Part shown: positions 22,176 to 30,035 of the stretch, in pieces
Position numbering within the stretch: the first letter of the stretch is position 1
Layout: every line of letters begins with the position of its first letter
Source of the DNA: Variovorax sp. V213
GTDB lineage: Bacteria; Pseudomonadota; Gammaproteobacteria; Burkholderiales; Burkholderiaceae_C
NCBI RefSeq assembly: GCF_041154455.1
Contig: NZ_AP028665.1
Coordinates: 806,001-870,000, forward strand
Length of the DNA: 64,000 nt
Direction: 5' to 3'
Notes under the pieces: generated by a model
Seen by the model: the letters and a program-made list of their open reading frames with translations, nothing else
What the model was told of the DNA's origin: nothing
The model's database searches: none
Made by a program: the position numbers and the translations under genes

Positions 22176-25121
22176 TCAAAGAAAGCGGTCGATGTGGAAA
22201 GGAGTGATGTCGATGTCGGTGCGGCCGCGCGCGATCAGGTCGGCCACCAGGTGCGCGGTGATGGGTGCCAGCGTGTAGCCGTTGGAGGTCACGGCGTTGT
22301 AGAAGCCGGGCAGGCCGGCAACGCCGCCGATGATCGGCGCGCCGTCGATGTTGACGTTCATGCCAGCCCAGCAGCGCACCATGTGCAACCCGCTCACGGC
22401 CGGCAGCACCTGGCGCGCGACCCAAAGGCTTCCTTCGATGCTGGCGCGCTCCGCGCGGTTCAGGCGCATGCCCTCGTGAAAGGCGGCCGTCCAGCCGCCG
22501 CCGATGAGCAGGCCGCCGGTGGCCGCCTGCTTGAGGCTCAGGTGGCGGTCGGCATGCGCGACCAGGTGGTTGACCAGAGGCGGCGCCGGTTCGGTCACGA
22601 TCATCTGCAGCGGCGCGCCCTTGACGGGGATCCTGATGCCGAGCATGTCGCCGACCGTGCTCGACCAGGCGCCGCTGGCGTTCACCACACGGCCTGCGTG
22701 GATGGTGCCGCGCGAGGTGTGGACCACGAAGCCGGCGCCGTGGCCCGGCCGGCGCTCGATGCGCTTCACGTCGCAGCCGCGGAGAAAGCGCGCGCCTTCC
22801 TGCTGCGCGCGCGACGCCACCGCGTAGGTTGCGCGCAAGGGGTTGATCTTGCCTTCCATCGGGCACAGGTCGGCGCCCAGCAGTTTTCCGGACAACGCAG
22901 GTGCGAGCCGGCGCAGCTCGGCGCCGTCGATGACGCGTGCATCGATGCCATGGCTGCGTTCGAGCGCGGCCTTGGCCTCGAGGAAACGCATGCCGGCCTC
23001 GCTGTCGGCCACCATCAGCCCGCCCGTGATCTTGATCTCGAGGTCTTCGCCGCAGTCGGCCTGGATCTCCTGCCAGAGCCGCACCGACATCGGACCGAGG
23101 GGCAGGGTGGCCGCGGCCGGGCCGCCGCCTTGCTGCGCCTTGGCGCCGAAGTCGAAGGACAGCAGTTGGACATGAAGGCTTCCCGCGTTGGCGCCGGAGG
23201 CCTGCAGGTTGATGTCGTCGCGGTCGACCACTGTCACCTCCTGGCCGGCCTTCGCCAGGTAGTAGCCCAGGCAGGAACCGAGCACGCCGGCGCCGATCAC
23301 CAGCACGTCGGTGCGCAGGGCGTGAAAGGGCGCCCGTTCGACAGGGCGCGCGAGGTTCGGCGTGATCGCCGGCTTGTGGCCGCCCCATTCGGGCTTCTCG
23401 AAGCCGAGTGCGCCCGCGGGCACCGGCCTGGCCGGCGGCCGCGGCGCGAAATACTGCTCGACCTCGATCGGGCGCCGGGTCATCTCGCCGATCAATCGGG
23501 CCGCGGCGGCCGCGCAATAGCGGCCCTGGCAGCGGCCCATGCCGAGCCGCGTGTTGCGCTTCAGCGCGGCCAGCGTGTCGCGGCCGGCCCGGATCTGCTC
23601 GCGCACCGAACCGAAGCTGATTTCTTCGCAGCGGCACAGCAGCGTGTCGTCGCTGACCGTGGCCAGCACCACGGGCGGCGCCTGGTAGAGCGACCACAGC
23701 GCCTGCTGGAAGCACTCGGCCCGGCGCAACCGGTCCCCGACCCCGGACGGTACGGGAGCGATCAGGCCGATGTTGCGCGCTGCCGCCGCGCCCGCCAGCG
23801 TGCCGCGCGCCAGTGCGACGCGCGAGCCGCCCATGTCGGCACCGTCGCCGACCACGAACACCCCGGGCAGGCTGGTGGCGCCGTCGGTGCCCGTCACGGT
23901 CGCGAGGTAGCCCAGGTGCCGCTCGGCCAGGCGGTGCTCGCAGCCGAGCATGCGCGCCAGCTCGGTAGAAGGGATGAAGCCGTAGCCCAGGCACAGCGTG
24001 TCGGCCTCGAAGCGCAGCGCCGGCGAAGGCGTGGCACGGCCCTGGGCATCGAGCCGTGCGGCCTGCACCGCCTGCAGCTCGGCCGCGCCTTCGGCGGCGA
24101 CCACTGCATGGCCCCACAGCAGCGGGACCTTGTGGTCGCGCAGCTGCCGCAGGTAGCCCCAGCCCTGGCGCAGCAGATCGGGCGCGGTGCGGGCGGCGGC
24201 GAGCAGCTGGCGCCAGTCGCGCGCGGACGGGCGGGCCGCCGATTCGAGCACCGCGACGACTCGGGCGCCGCCGGCGAGCAGTTCCGCGGCCAGCTGCAGG
24301 TTGAGCGGCCCGTTGCCGGCGATCACCACGCGCTGCCCCGGCGCGACGCGGTAAGCCCGCGCCAGCGTCTGTGCGGCGCCGGTGGTCATCACGCCCGGCA
24401 GCGTCCAGCCCGGGAAGGGCACCGGCCGCTCGTAGGCACCCGGCGCGATCACCAGCTGCCGGCATCGGATATGGGTGGCCTGCCCGTCGATCAGCGCGCT
24501 GACGTCGTGCGGCGAAAACGCGGCCCAGACCTGCGCGTCCTGCCGGATCGTGACGCCGGCGGCGAGCACTTCGCGCTCCAGCGCGAGGCCGTCCGCAAAC
24601 TGCCGGTCCGGCGGTGTCGCGGCGTGGTGCGACGGTGCCAGCGGCTTGAAGAACTGGCCGCCGGACTGCAGCCGCTCGTCGAGCACCAGCACGCCGGCGC
24701 CCGCGCGCCGGGCCGCGAGCGCCGCCGAGAGGCCGGCCGGGCCGGCGCCGACCACCAGCACGTCGACCTCGCGCTCGAGCGGCCGGGCTGCCGCGTCGGG
24801 TGCCAGCGGCTGCAATGGATCGGCAGGCGTCCCGGCCGGCATGGCCGAGCGGATCTGCTGGCCGTCCGCGGCCTTCGTCAGGCAGGCGCGCTGGCTGGCC
24901 CGGCCGTCGATCGTGACGAGGCAGTCGAAGCAGGCGCCCATGCCGCAATACAGGCCGCGACGTCCGCCGCCCCGCGTGTGCCGCATCTGCCGGAGATGGC
25001 TCGCCGCGAGCGCGGCGGCCACGGTTTCGCCCTCGAGACCGTCCACGGGCTGGCCGTCGTACCAGAAGCGGATCGGGCGTCCGCCGGCAGCGATGGAGGG
25101 ATGGGTCAGTCTGGCGCTCAT
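22176..25121 (-). CDS. Three-in-one FAD oxidoreductase: 2Fe-2S + pyridine-nucleotide-type + BFD + DAO domains
   Basis: A 981-residue protein that fuses what are usually three subunits (HcnABC, OoxABC opine oxidase, LhpBEF D-hydroxyproline dehydrogenase). Residues about 1-100 are a 2Fe-2S ferredoxin-like domain (GLYCGMGACFDCLVTIDG, then RACL). About 115-440 is a Pyr_redox FAD domain (VVGAGPAGLSAALAARRAG). About 490-555 is a BFD-type cysteine cluster (LCRCEEISFG and GRCQGRYC). About 600-975 is a DAO/glycine-oxidase-like domain (VIGAGVLGSCLGYYLAKAGQ). It probably oxidises an amino or cyclic imino acid and passes electrons to the respiratory chain. ATG 25121 puts the ferredoxin domain at the start. 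The divergent lyase and ABC genes suggest a proline-analogue substrate. Confidence 0.85.
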   Translation of the reverse strand: MSARLTHPSIAAGGRPIRFWYDGQPVDGLEGETVAAALAASHLRQMRHTRGGGRRGLYCGMGACFDCLVTIDGRASQRACLTKAADGQQIRSAMPAGTPADPLQPLAPDAAARPLEREVDVLVVGAGPAGLSAALAARRAGAGVLVLDERLQSGGQFFKPLAPSHHAATPPDRQFADGLALEREVLAAGVTIRQDAQVWAAFSPHDVSALIDGQATHIRCRQLVIAPGAYERPVPFPGWTLPGVMTTGAAQTLARAYRVAPGQRVVIAGNGPLNLQLAAELLAGGARVVAVLESAARPSARDWRQLLAAARTAPDLLRQGWGYLRQLRDHKVPLLWGHAVVAAEGAAELQAVQAARLDAQGRATPSPALRFEADTLCLGYGFIPSTELARMLGCEHRLAERHLGYLATVTGTDGATSLPGVFVVGDGADMGGSRVALARGTLAGAAAARNIGLIAPVPSGVGDRLRRAECFQQALWSLYQAPPVVLATVSDDTLLCRCEEISFGSVREQIRAGRDTLAALKRNTRLGMGRCQGRYCAAAAARLIGEMTRRPIEVEQYFAPRPPARPVPAGALGFEKPEWGGHKPAITPNLARPVERAPFHALRTDVLVIGAGVLGSCLGYYLAKAGQEVTVVDRDDINLQASGANAGSLHVQLLSFDFGAKAQQGGGPAAATLPLGPMSVRLWQEIQADCGEDLEIKITGGLMVADSEAGMRFLEAKAALERSHGIDARVIDGAELRRLAPALSGKLLGADLCPMEGKINPLRATYAVASRAQQEGARFLRGCDVKRIERRPGHGAGFVVHTSRGTIHAGRVVNASGAWSSTVGDMLGIRIPVKGAPLQMIVTEPAPPLVNHLVAHADRHLSLKQAATGGLLIGGGWTAAFHEGMRLNRAERASIEGSLWVARQVLPAVSGLHMVRCWAGMNVNIDGAPIIGGVAGLPGFYNAVTSNGYTLAPITAHLVADLIARGRTDIDITPFHIDRFL

Positions 25122-25164
25122 TGAAACAGGTGCGAAGCAAAAAACCACTTGGACATGGTCTAAT

Positions 25165-25187
25165 GTATACGTATACTGAACGTATAC
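25165..25187. promoter_or_regulatory. Triple GTATAC box in the divergent promoter (putative GntR/FCD operator)
   Basis: Three copies of the self-complementary GTATAC lie at 25165-25170, 25171-25176 and 25182-25187, between the flavoenzyme gene (-, start 25121) and the lyase gene (+, start 25227). The first two are abutting and the third is 11 bases on, one helical turn. FCD-type GntR repressors commonly bind GTATAC-centred palindromes, and such a regulator is encoded at 29322. The site could therefore control both arms of the locus. The link is inference. Confidence 0.7.
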
Positions 25188-25226
25188 AAATACTTCGCCG
25201 CCCCAATTTTTTCAACAAGGACTGGA

Positions 25227-26123
25227 ATGACAGCGTTCCGAGGCACCTATACGGTGCTCATCACCCCCATGACCGCCGACGGAAAGCAGGTGGACGTGCC
25301 GGCCCTGAAGAGGCTCGTCGACTGGCAGATCGAAGAGGGCATCCACGGGCTGATTCCCCTGGGCAGCACCGGCGAATTCCTGTCGTTGACGGCCGAGGAG
25401 CGGCAGCTGGTGATCGAAACCTGTGTGCAGACGGCAGCAAAACGCGTGCCCGTGCTGATCGGCACCGGCGCCGAGTGGACCGACGAGTGCGTGCGGCTGA
25501 GCCGCGAGGCGGAGAGCATGGGCGCCGACGGCGTCATGATCATTCCGCCGTTCTACAGCACGCCCACCGACGACGAACTGTTCGCGCACTACCGCAAGGT
25601 GGGCGAGGCGATCGGCGTGCCGATCATGGTCTACAACAACCCAGCCACGGCGAACGTCGATCTCAAGCCGGAACTGGTGGCGCGGCTTTCGCGCATCGAC
25701 AACTGCAAGTACATCAAGGAGTCGACGCTCGAGGTGACGCGAGTGCGCGACATCATCGAACTCTGCGGCGACCGCATGACGGTGTTCGCAGGCATCCTGG
25801 GCTACGAGTCGTTCTGGCTGGGCGCGCAGGGCTGGGTCGCAGTCTGCTCGAACCTGATCCCGAAGATGTCGGCGCGGCTGTTCGAGCTGGTCGCCGACGA
25901 GCAGGACATGCCCGCGGCCCTCGCCCTCTACAAGGAAATGCTGCCGATCGTGCGCTGGGTCGGCGGCCACCGCTATGTCGCGGCCTCCAAGCACGGACTC
26001 GGAATGATGGGCCTGCCGGTCGGCCAGCCGCGCGCGCCGCGCCTGCCGCTGCCCGAAGCCGACGCCATCGACCTGCGGCGCGAGCTCGACCGCCTCGGCC
26101 TGCTCGGTTCGATCAAGGCTTGA
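25227..26123 (+). CDS. DapA/NanA-family class I lyase or deaminase
   Basis: A 298-residue TIM-barrel enzyme of the dihydrodipicolinate synthase/N-acetylneuraminate lyase superfamily. It has GSTGE at 46-50, the catalytic Tyr136 in MVYNNPA and the Schiff-base Lys164 in KYIKES. The family includes 1-pyrroline-4-hydroxy-2-carboxylate deaminase, which follows a three-subunit D-hydroxyproline dehydrogenase in hydroxyproline breakdown. The divergent fused flavoenzyme resembles that dehydrogenase, so this is a reasonable candidate role. It is clearly not the housekeeping dapA by context, since it sits with transport and hydantoinase genes. Good ribosome site (AAGGACTGGA). The true substrate is open. 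Confidence 0.88.
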   Translation: MTAFRGTYTVLITPMTADGKQVDVPALKRLVDWQIEEGIHGLIPLGSTGEFLSLTAEERQLVIETCVQTAAKRVPVLIGTGAEWTDECVRLSREAESMGADGVMIIPPFYSTPTDDELFAHYRKVGEAIGVPIMVYNNPATANVDLKPELVARLSRIDNCKYIKESTLEVTRVRDIIELCGDRMTVFAGILGYESFWLGAQGWVAVCSNLIPKMSARLFELVADEQDMPAALALYKEMLPIVRWVGGHRYVAASKHGLGMMGLPVGQPRAPRLPLPEADAIDLRRELDRLGLLGSIKA

Positions 26124-26185
26124 GCAGCGCCCGTCCCTTCAGTCTCCCCTCCCTCGCCTCGCTCCATCTCCACCAGGAAACCACC

Positions 26186-27016
26186 ATGAAACTGCTTCCC
26201 GCTCTCACGTCGGCCACGGTTCTTTTCATCCTCGGCATGGGCATCGCGAACGCCCAGGCCTGCAAGTCGCCGGTGCCCGACTCGGCGCTGATCAAGAAGG
26301 GCACGCTCATCATGTCGGTCAACCCGACCTTGCCGCCGATGCAGTTCGTCGACCAGACCGGCGCCCTCAAGGGCATGCGGGTGGAACTCGGCGAAGCGAT
26401 CGCCAGGCGCCTGTGCCTGACGCCCGAATACGTGCGCATCGAGTTCTCGGCCATGATCCCGGGCCTGCAGGCTGGCCGCTGGGATGTGATCAACACCGGC
26501 ATCTTCTACACCGAGGAGCGTGCCAAGCTGATGCAGATGCTGCCCTACGAGGACCAGGCGATCAGCATCAGCACCGCGCGCGGCAACCCGCTCAAGATCA
26601 GCAAGCCCGAGGACCTGTCGGGCAAGAGCATCGGCGTCGAGCTCGGCGGATTCGAGGAGCGCAAGGCGCGCGAACTCGACAAGCAGCTGACCGACAAGGG
26701 CATGAAGGGCATGACCATCCGGACCTTCGAGAACTTCGCGATGGCCTTCCAGGCGCTGCGCGCGGGGCAGGTGGAGGTGGCGCTGTCGATCGACTCCACG
26801 GGTGCCGAGTACCAGAAGCGCGGCGATTTCGACCGCGTGCTGAGCGGCCTGTTCCCGACCCCGGTGGCGCTGGCAGCAAAAAACAAGGACCTGTCGGTTG
26901 CGATGGCCAAAGCGCTCAACGACATGAAGGCCGACGGCAGCTTCCAGAAGCTGTTCGACCAATACGGCGTCAAGGCGATCGACGGTGCCGTCGTCGTCAA
27001 GGGCCCCGCCAGCTGA
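26186..27016 (+). CDS. Amino-acid-type ABC transporter periplasmic binding protein
   Basis: A 276-residue receptor of the HisJ/GlnH cluster (SBP_bac_3). The signal peptide ends near GIANA-QACKSP. SBP_bac_3 landmarks include GTLIMSVNPTLPPMQFVD, GALKGMRVELGEAIARRL, FSAMIPGLQAGRWDV and TEERAKLMQ. An AGGAAA ribosome site precedes the ATG. It is followed after 38 bases by its permease. Polar or cyclic amino acids are typical ligands. Because the neighbours encode an imino/amino-acid oxidase and a hydantoinase, the ligand may be a modified or cyclic amino acid. Confidence 0.9.
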   Translation: MKLLPALTSATVLFILGMGIANAQACKSPVPDSALIKKGTLIMSVNPTLPPMQFVDQTGALKGMRVELGEAIARRLCLTPEYVRIEFSAMIPGLQAGRWDVINTGIFYTEERAKLMQMLPYEDQAISISTARGNPLKISKPEDLSGKSIGVELGGFEERKARELDKQLTDKGMKGMTIRTFENFAMAFQALRAGQVEVALSIDSTGAEYQKRGDFDRVLSGLFPTPVALAAKNKDLSVAMAKALNDMKADGSFQKLFDQYGVKAIDGAVVVKGPAS

Positions 27017-27054
27017 GCGCGCCGCACCACCACTGAGTTCGAGAGGGAAAGTCC

Positions 27055-27783
27055 ATGGGACAAGGCTGGAGCTGGTCGGGGTTTGCCGACTACCTGTTCA
27101 ATCCGTACATCCTGAACGGCGCGCTCACCACGCTGTGGCTCACCCTCGCATCGATCGCGGGCGGCCTGGTCGTCGGCTGTGCGCTGGCCCTGGCCCGCCT
27201 GTCGCGCCACCGCTGGCTGGTGGCACCGGCGCATTTCTACATCTGGGTCTTCCGCGGCACGCCGCTCTTGGTGCAGCTGATCATCATCTACACCGGGCTG
27301 CCGCAGCTCGGGCTCAAGATGTCGGTGATCGAGTCGGCGCTGCTCGGGCTGATCCTCAACGAGGCCGCCTACCTCGCGGAGGTGGTGCGCGGCGGCATCC
27401 AGTCGGTGCCGGTCGGCCAGACCAACGCGGCGCGCGCCATGGGCTTCAGCAGTGCGCAGAGCATGCGCTACATCGTGATGCCGCAGGCGATGCGGCTGAT
27501 CATCCCGACGCTGGGCAACAGCATCAACGGCCTGCTCAAGACCACCTCGATCACCTCGGTGATCTCGATGGAAGAACTGCTGCGCCGCACCCAGGTGCTG
27601 ATCCAGGAGAAATTCATGGTGCTCGAGCTGTTCATCGTCGCCGCCATCTACTACCTGCTGATGACCACGGCGTGGGATTTCGTCCAGCGCCGCATCGAGC
27701 GCCACTACGGCCGCGCCTACCGCAACGGCACCACCGCCGCCGACGCGCCGGTGGTGGCCGATGCCGTGCTCGAACAACGTTGA
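27055..27783 (+). CDS. Amino-acid ABC transporter permease (HisM/GlnP-like)
   Basis: A 242-residue inner-membrane permease with about five helices. The N-terminal FNPYILNGALTTLWLTLASI is family-typical. The cytoplasmic EAA loop is EVVRGGIQSVPVGQTNAARAMGF, the coupling site for the ATPase. No ATP-binding subunit and no second permease follow, so the transporter must borrow an ATPase from elsewhere and probably works as a homodimer. A GAGAGGGAAAG ribosome site precedes the ATG. The hydantoinase gene starts 14 bases after the stop. Confidence 0.92.
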   Translation: MGQGWSWSGFADYLFNPYILNGALTTLWLTLASIAGGLVVGCALALARLSRHRWLVAPAHFYIWVFRGTPLLVQLIIIYTGLPQLGLKMSVIESALLGLILNEAAYLAEVVRGGIQSVPVGQTNAARAMGFSSAQSMRYIVMPQAMRLIIPTLGNSINGLLKTTSITSVISMEELLRRTQVLIQEKFMVLELFIVAAIYYLLMTTAWDFVQRRIERHYGRAYRNGTTAADAPVVADAVLEQR

Positions 27784-27796
27784 CCGGAACCCGACG

Positions 27797-29251
27797 ATGA
27801 GCTCCTACGACCTGATTCTCCGCAATGCCGACATCGCCACCGTGGGCGACCGCTACCGCGCCGACATCGGTGTGCGCGACGGGCGCATCAGCGCCATCGC
27901 CCACCAGTTGGACGGCAGCGCCGCGCGCGAGATCGACGCGGCCGGCCGGCTGGTGACGCCCGGCGGCGTCGACGGCCACTGCCATTTCGACCAGCCGACC
28001 AGCGACGGCTCGCGCTTCTCGGACGACTTCTTCACCGGCACGCGCTCGGCGGCCTGCGGCGGCACCACCACGGTGCTGCCGTTCGCCGCGCAGCAGAAGG
28101 GGCGCAGCATGCAGGAAGCCGTGGACGACTACCACCGGCGCGCCGAAGGCAAGGCGGTGATCGACTATGCCTTCCATCTGATCGTCGCGGACGCGACCAA
28201 GGATGTGACGCAGCGCGAGCTGCCGGCATTGATCGAGAAGGGCTATACCTCGTTCAAGATCTACATGACCTACGACGACCTGAAGCTCGCCGACCGGCAG
28301 ATCATCGAGGTGCTCGCGGTGGCACGCCGGCACGGCGCGATGACGATGATCCATGCCGAGAACAGCGACTGCATCGCCTGGCTCACCGAGCAACTGCTCG
28401 ACGCCGGGCTGACGGCGCCGCGCTATCACGGGAGCTCGCGGCCGATGGCGGTGGAGCGCGAAGCCACGCACCGCGCGATCGCGCTGGCCGAGCTGATCGA
28501 TACCCCGATCCTGATCGTCCACGTCTCGGGCCGCGAGGCGGTCGAGCAGATTCACTGGGCGCGCGGGCGCGGGTTGCCGATCCATGCCGAGACCTGCCCG
28601 CAGTACCTTTTCTTGAGCGCGGAAGACCTGGGGGTGGACCCCGACGATCCGATGCACGGCGCACGCTGCATCTGCAGCCCGCCGCCGCGCGACAAGGCCA
28701 ACCAGCAGTTCATCTGGAACGCTCTTTCGAGCGGCCTTTTCACGATCTTCTCGTCCGACCATGCGCCCTTCAACATCCATGGCAGCGACGGCAAGCGCGT
28801 GGCCGGCGAGGATGCGTCCTTCGACCGCATTCCCAACGGCATTCCAGGTGTCGAAACCCGGCTTCCGCTGCTGATGAGCGAAGGCGTGCTGACGGGGCGC
28901 ATCGACGTCCACCGCTTCGTCGAACTCACGTCGACCAATCCGGCGCGGCTCTACGGGCTGTATCCGAAAAAGGGCACGATCGCGGTCGGCAGCGATGCGG
29001 ACCTGGTGGTGTGGGACACGTTCGGCGAGGGCCACGAAAAAGTCATCCGCAACGACATGCTCCACCATGCGGCCGACTACACGCCCTACGAGGGCATGAA
29101 GATGCGCGCCTGGCCGGGAATCACGCTTTCGAGGGGGCGGGTGGTATGGGAAAATGGCGTGTTCTCGGCGGAAGCAGGTGCGGGACAGTTCCAGCCCTGC
29201 CTGCGCCCGCGCGCGCCCAACGCCGAGAATCCGCTCGCCAAATGGCTGTGA
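27797..29251 (+). CDS. D-hydantoinase/dihydropyrimidinase-like cyclic amidohydrolase
   Basis: A 484-residue di-metal amidohydrolase that opens cyclic imides or ureides. All metal ligands are visible: His61 and His63 (GHCHFDQP), the carbamylated Lys154 (YTSFKIYMTYDD), His186 (MIHAEN), His242 (VHVSG) and Asp321 (SSDHAPF). Length and motifs match hydantoinases rather than dihydroorotases or allantoinases. ATG 27797 (MSSYDLILRNA) is chosen over a GTG further up in the permease end. It is last of the + strand metabolic genes before the GntR regulator. With the M20 hydrolase across the divergent promoter it could form a hydantoin-to-amino-acid route. It is possible that pyrimidines or related amides are the real substrates. 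Confidence 0.9.
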   Translation: MSSYDLILRNADIATVGDRYRADIGVRDGRISAIAHQLDGSAAREIDAAGRLVTPGGVDGHCHFDQPTSDGSRFSDDFFTGTRSAACGGTTTVLPFAAQQKGRSMQEAVDDYHRRAEGKAVIDYAFHLIVADATKDVTQRELPALIEKGYTSFKIYMTYDDLKLADRQIIEVLAVARRHGAMTMIHAENSDCIAWLTEQLLDAGLTAPRYHGSSRPMAVEREATHRAIALAELIDTPILIVHVSGREAVEQIHWARGRGLPIHAETCPQYLFLSAEDLGVDPDDPMHGARCICSPPPRDKANQQFIWNALSSGLFTIFSSDHAPFNIHGSDGKRVAGEDASFDRIPNGIPGVETRLPLLMSEGVLTGRIDVHRFVELTSTNPARLYGLYPKKGTIAVGSDADLVVWDTFGEGHEKVIRNDMLHHAADYTPYEGMKMRAWPGITLSRGRVVWENGVFSAEAGAGQFQPCLRPRAPNAENPLAKWL

Positions 29252-29321
29252 AGCTTTCAGCCCCGCCGCGGCTGGCCTTCCAGGCGTTTCCCCACCTTTC
29301 GTGGCAATCAACTTCTCCCGC

Positions 29322-30008
29322 ATGCCAAGCCTTCCCAGCCCGGCTCAGCCAGCCACAATCACCATCGCGCCGCTCGAAGTCCGCTCCGCGAGCCTGGCCG
29401 AGCAGGCCTATGCGAGCCTGCGCACGCTGATCCTCGATCGCAAGATTTCGGCCGGCAGTCCGCTGCAGGAAGGCCGCCTCGCGGACGAGCTGCGGATTTC
29501 GCGCACGCCGATGCGTGAGGCGCTCGTCCGGCTTGCCGGCGAAGGTTTGCTCGTGCGCCGCGACGCGCGTTCCTACGCGGTGCGGGCGCTGGGCACCAAG
29601 GAATACTTCGACTGCATGCGGGCGCGCGAGATCATCGAGTGCGAGGCCATCGTGCTGGCGGTCGACAAGATCACCGACGCCCAACTCGACGAGCTGGACG
29701 CCGATCTGAAGACGCTCGACACCGGGGTGCATGACGAGATCGAGCACTGGCACTTCGACGACCGATTCCATCAACTCATTTCAGCGGCCAGCGGCAATGT
29801 GGTGCTGCCGCGCCTGGTCGAGGAACTGCGCGTGAACGCGCGCCTGTTCCGGCTGCACAGCCCGTTGCACCGCCAGCGTGAAAACCATGAAGAGCACGGC
29901 GAGATCATCTCGGCATTGCGCGCGAGGGATCCCGAACGGGCGCGTGCGGCGATGCGCGAACATTTGCGCAGTCTCCAGGAAGACGTCAAGCGCGCGCTCG
30001 TCAGCTGA
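29322..30008 (+). CDS. GntR-family regulator, FadR/FCD subfamily
   Basis: A 228-residue repressor. The winged-helix domain (about residues 25-90) contains AEQAYASLRTLILDRKISAG and the recognition segment ADELRISRTPMREALVRLAGEG. The C-terminal FCD ligand domain (about 98-225) has the Asp/His residues typical of metal-dependent FCD folds (DDRFHQLI and EHGEIISALRARD). ATG 29322 follows the hydantoinase stop by 70 bases; longer readings lie inside that gene. It probably controls the locus through the GTATAC boxes at 25165-25187. The effector is likely a pathway intermediate. Confidence 0.9.
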   Translation: MPSLPSPAQPATITIAPLEVRSASLAEQAYASLRTLILDRKISAGSPLQEGRLADELRISRTPMREALVRLAGEGLLVRRDARSYAVRALGTKEYFDCMRAREIIECEAIVLAVDKITDAQLDELDADLKTLDTGVHDEIEHWHFDDRFHQLISAASGNVVLPRLVEELRVNARLFRLHSPLHRQRENHEEHGEIISALRARDPERARAAMREHLRSLQEDVKRALVS

Positions 30009-30035
30009 GGCCGAAGCAGCGCCGCGCACTGGCGC

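Noticed and set aside
22168..25218. A 1016-codon frame overlapping the fused flavoenzyme in another frame of the same strand, and a 1078-codon frame on the opposite strand
   Set aside because: The flavoenzyme frame has all cofactor motifs in order. The others are Arg/Pro/Ala-rich without motifs.
25227..26123. Naming the DapA-family protein as lysine-pathway dapA
   Set aside because: It sits with transport and oxidase genes. The superfamily contains many lyases and deaminases, so only the family is called.
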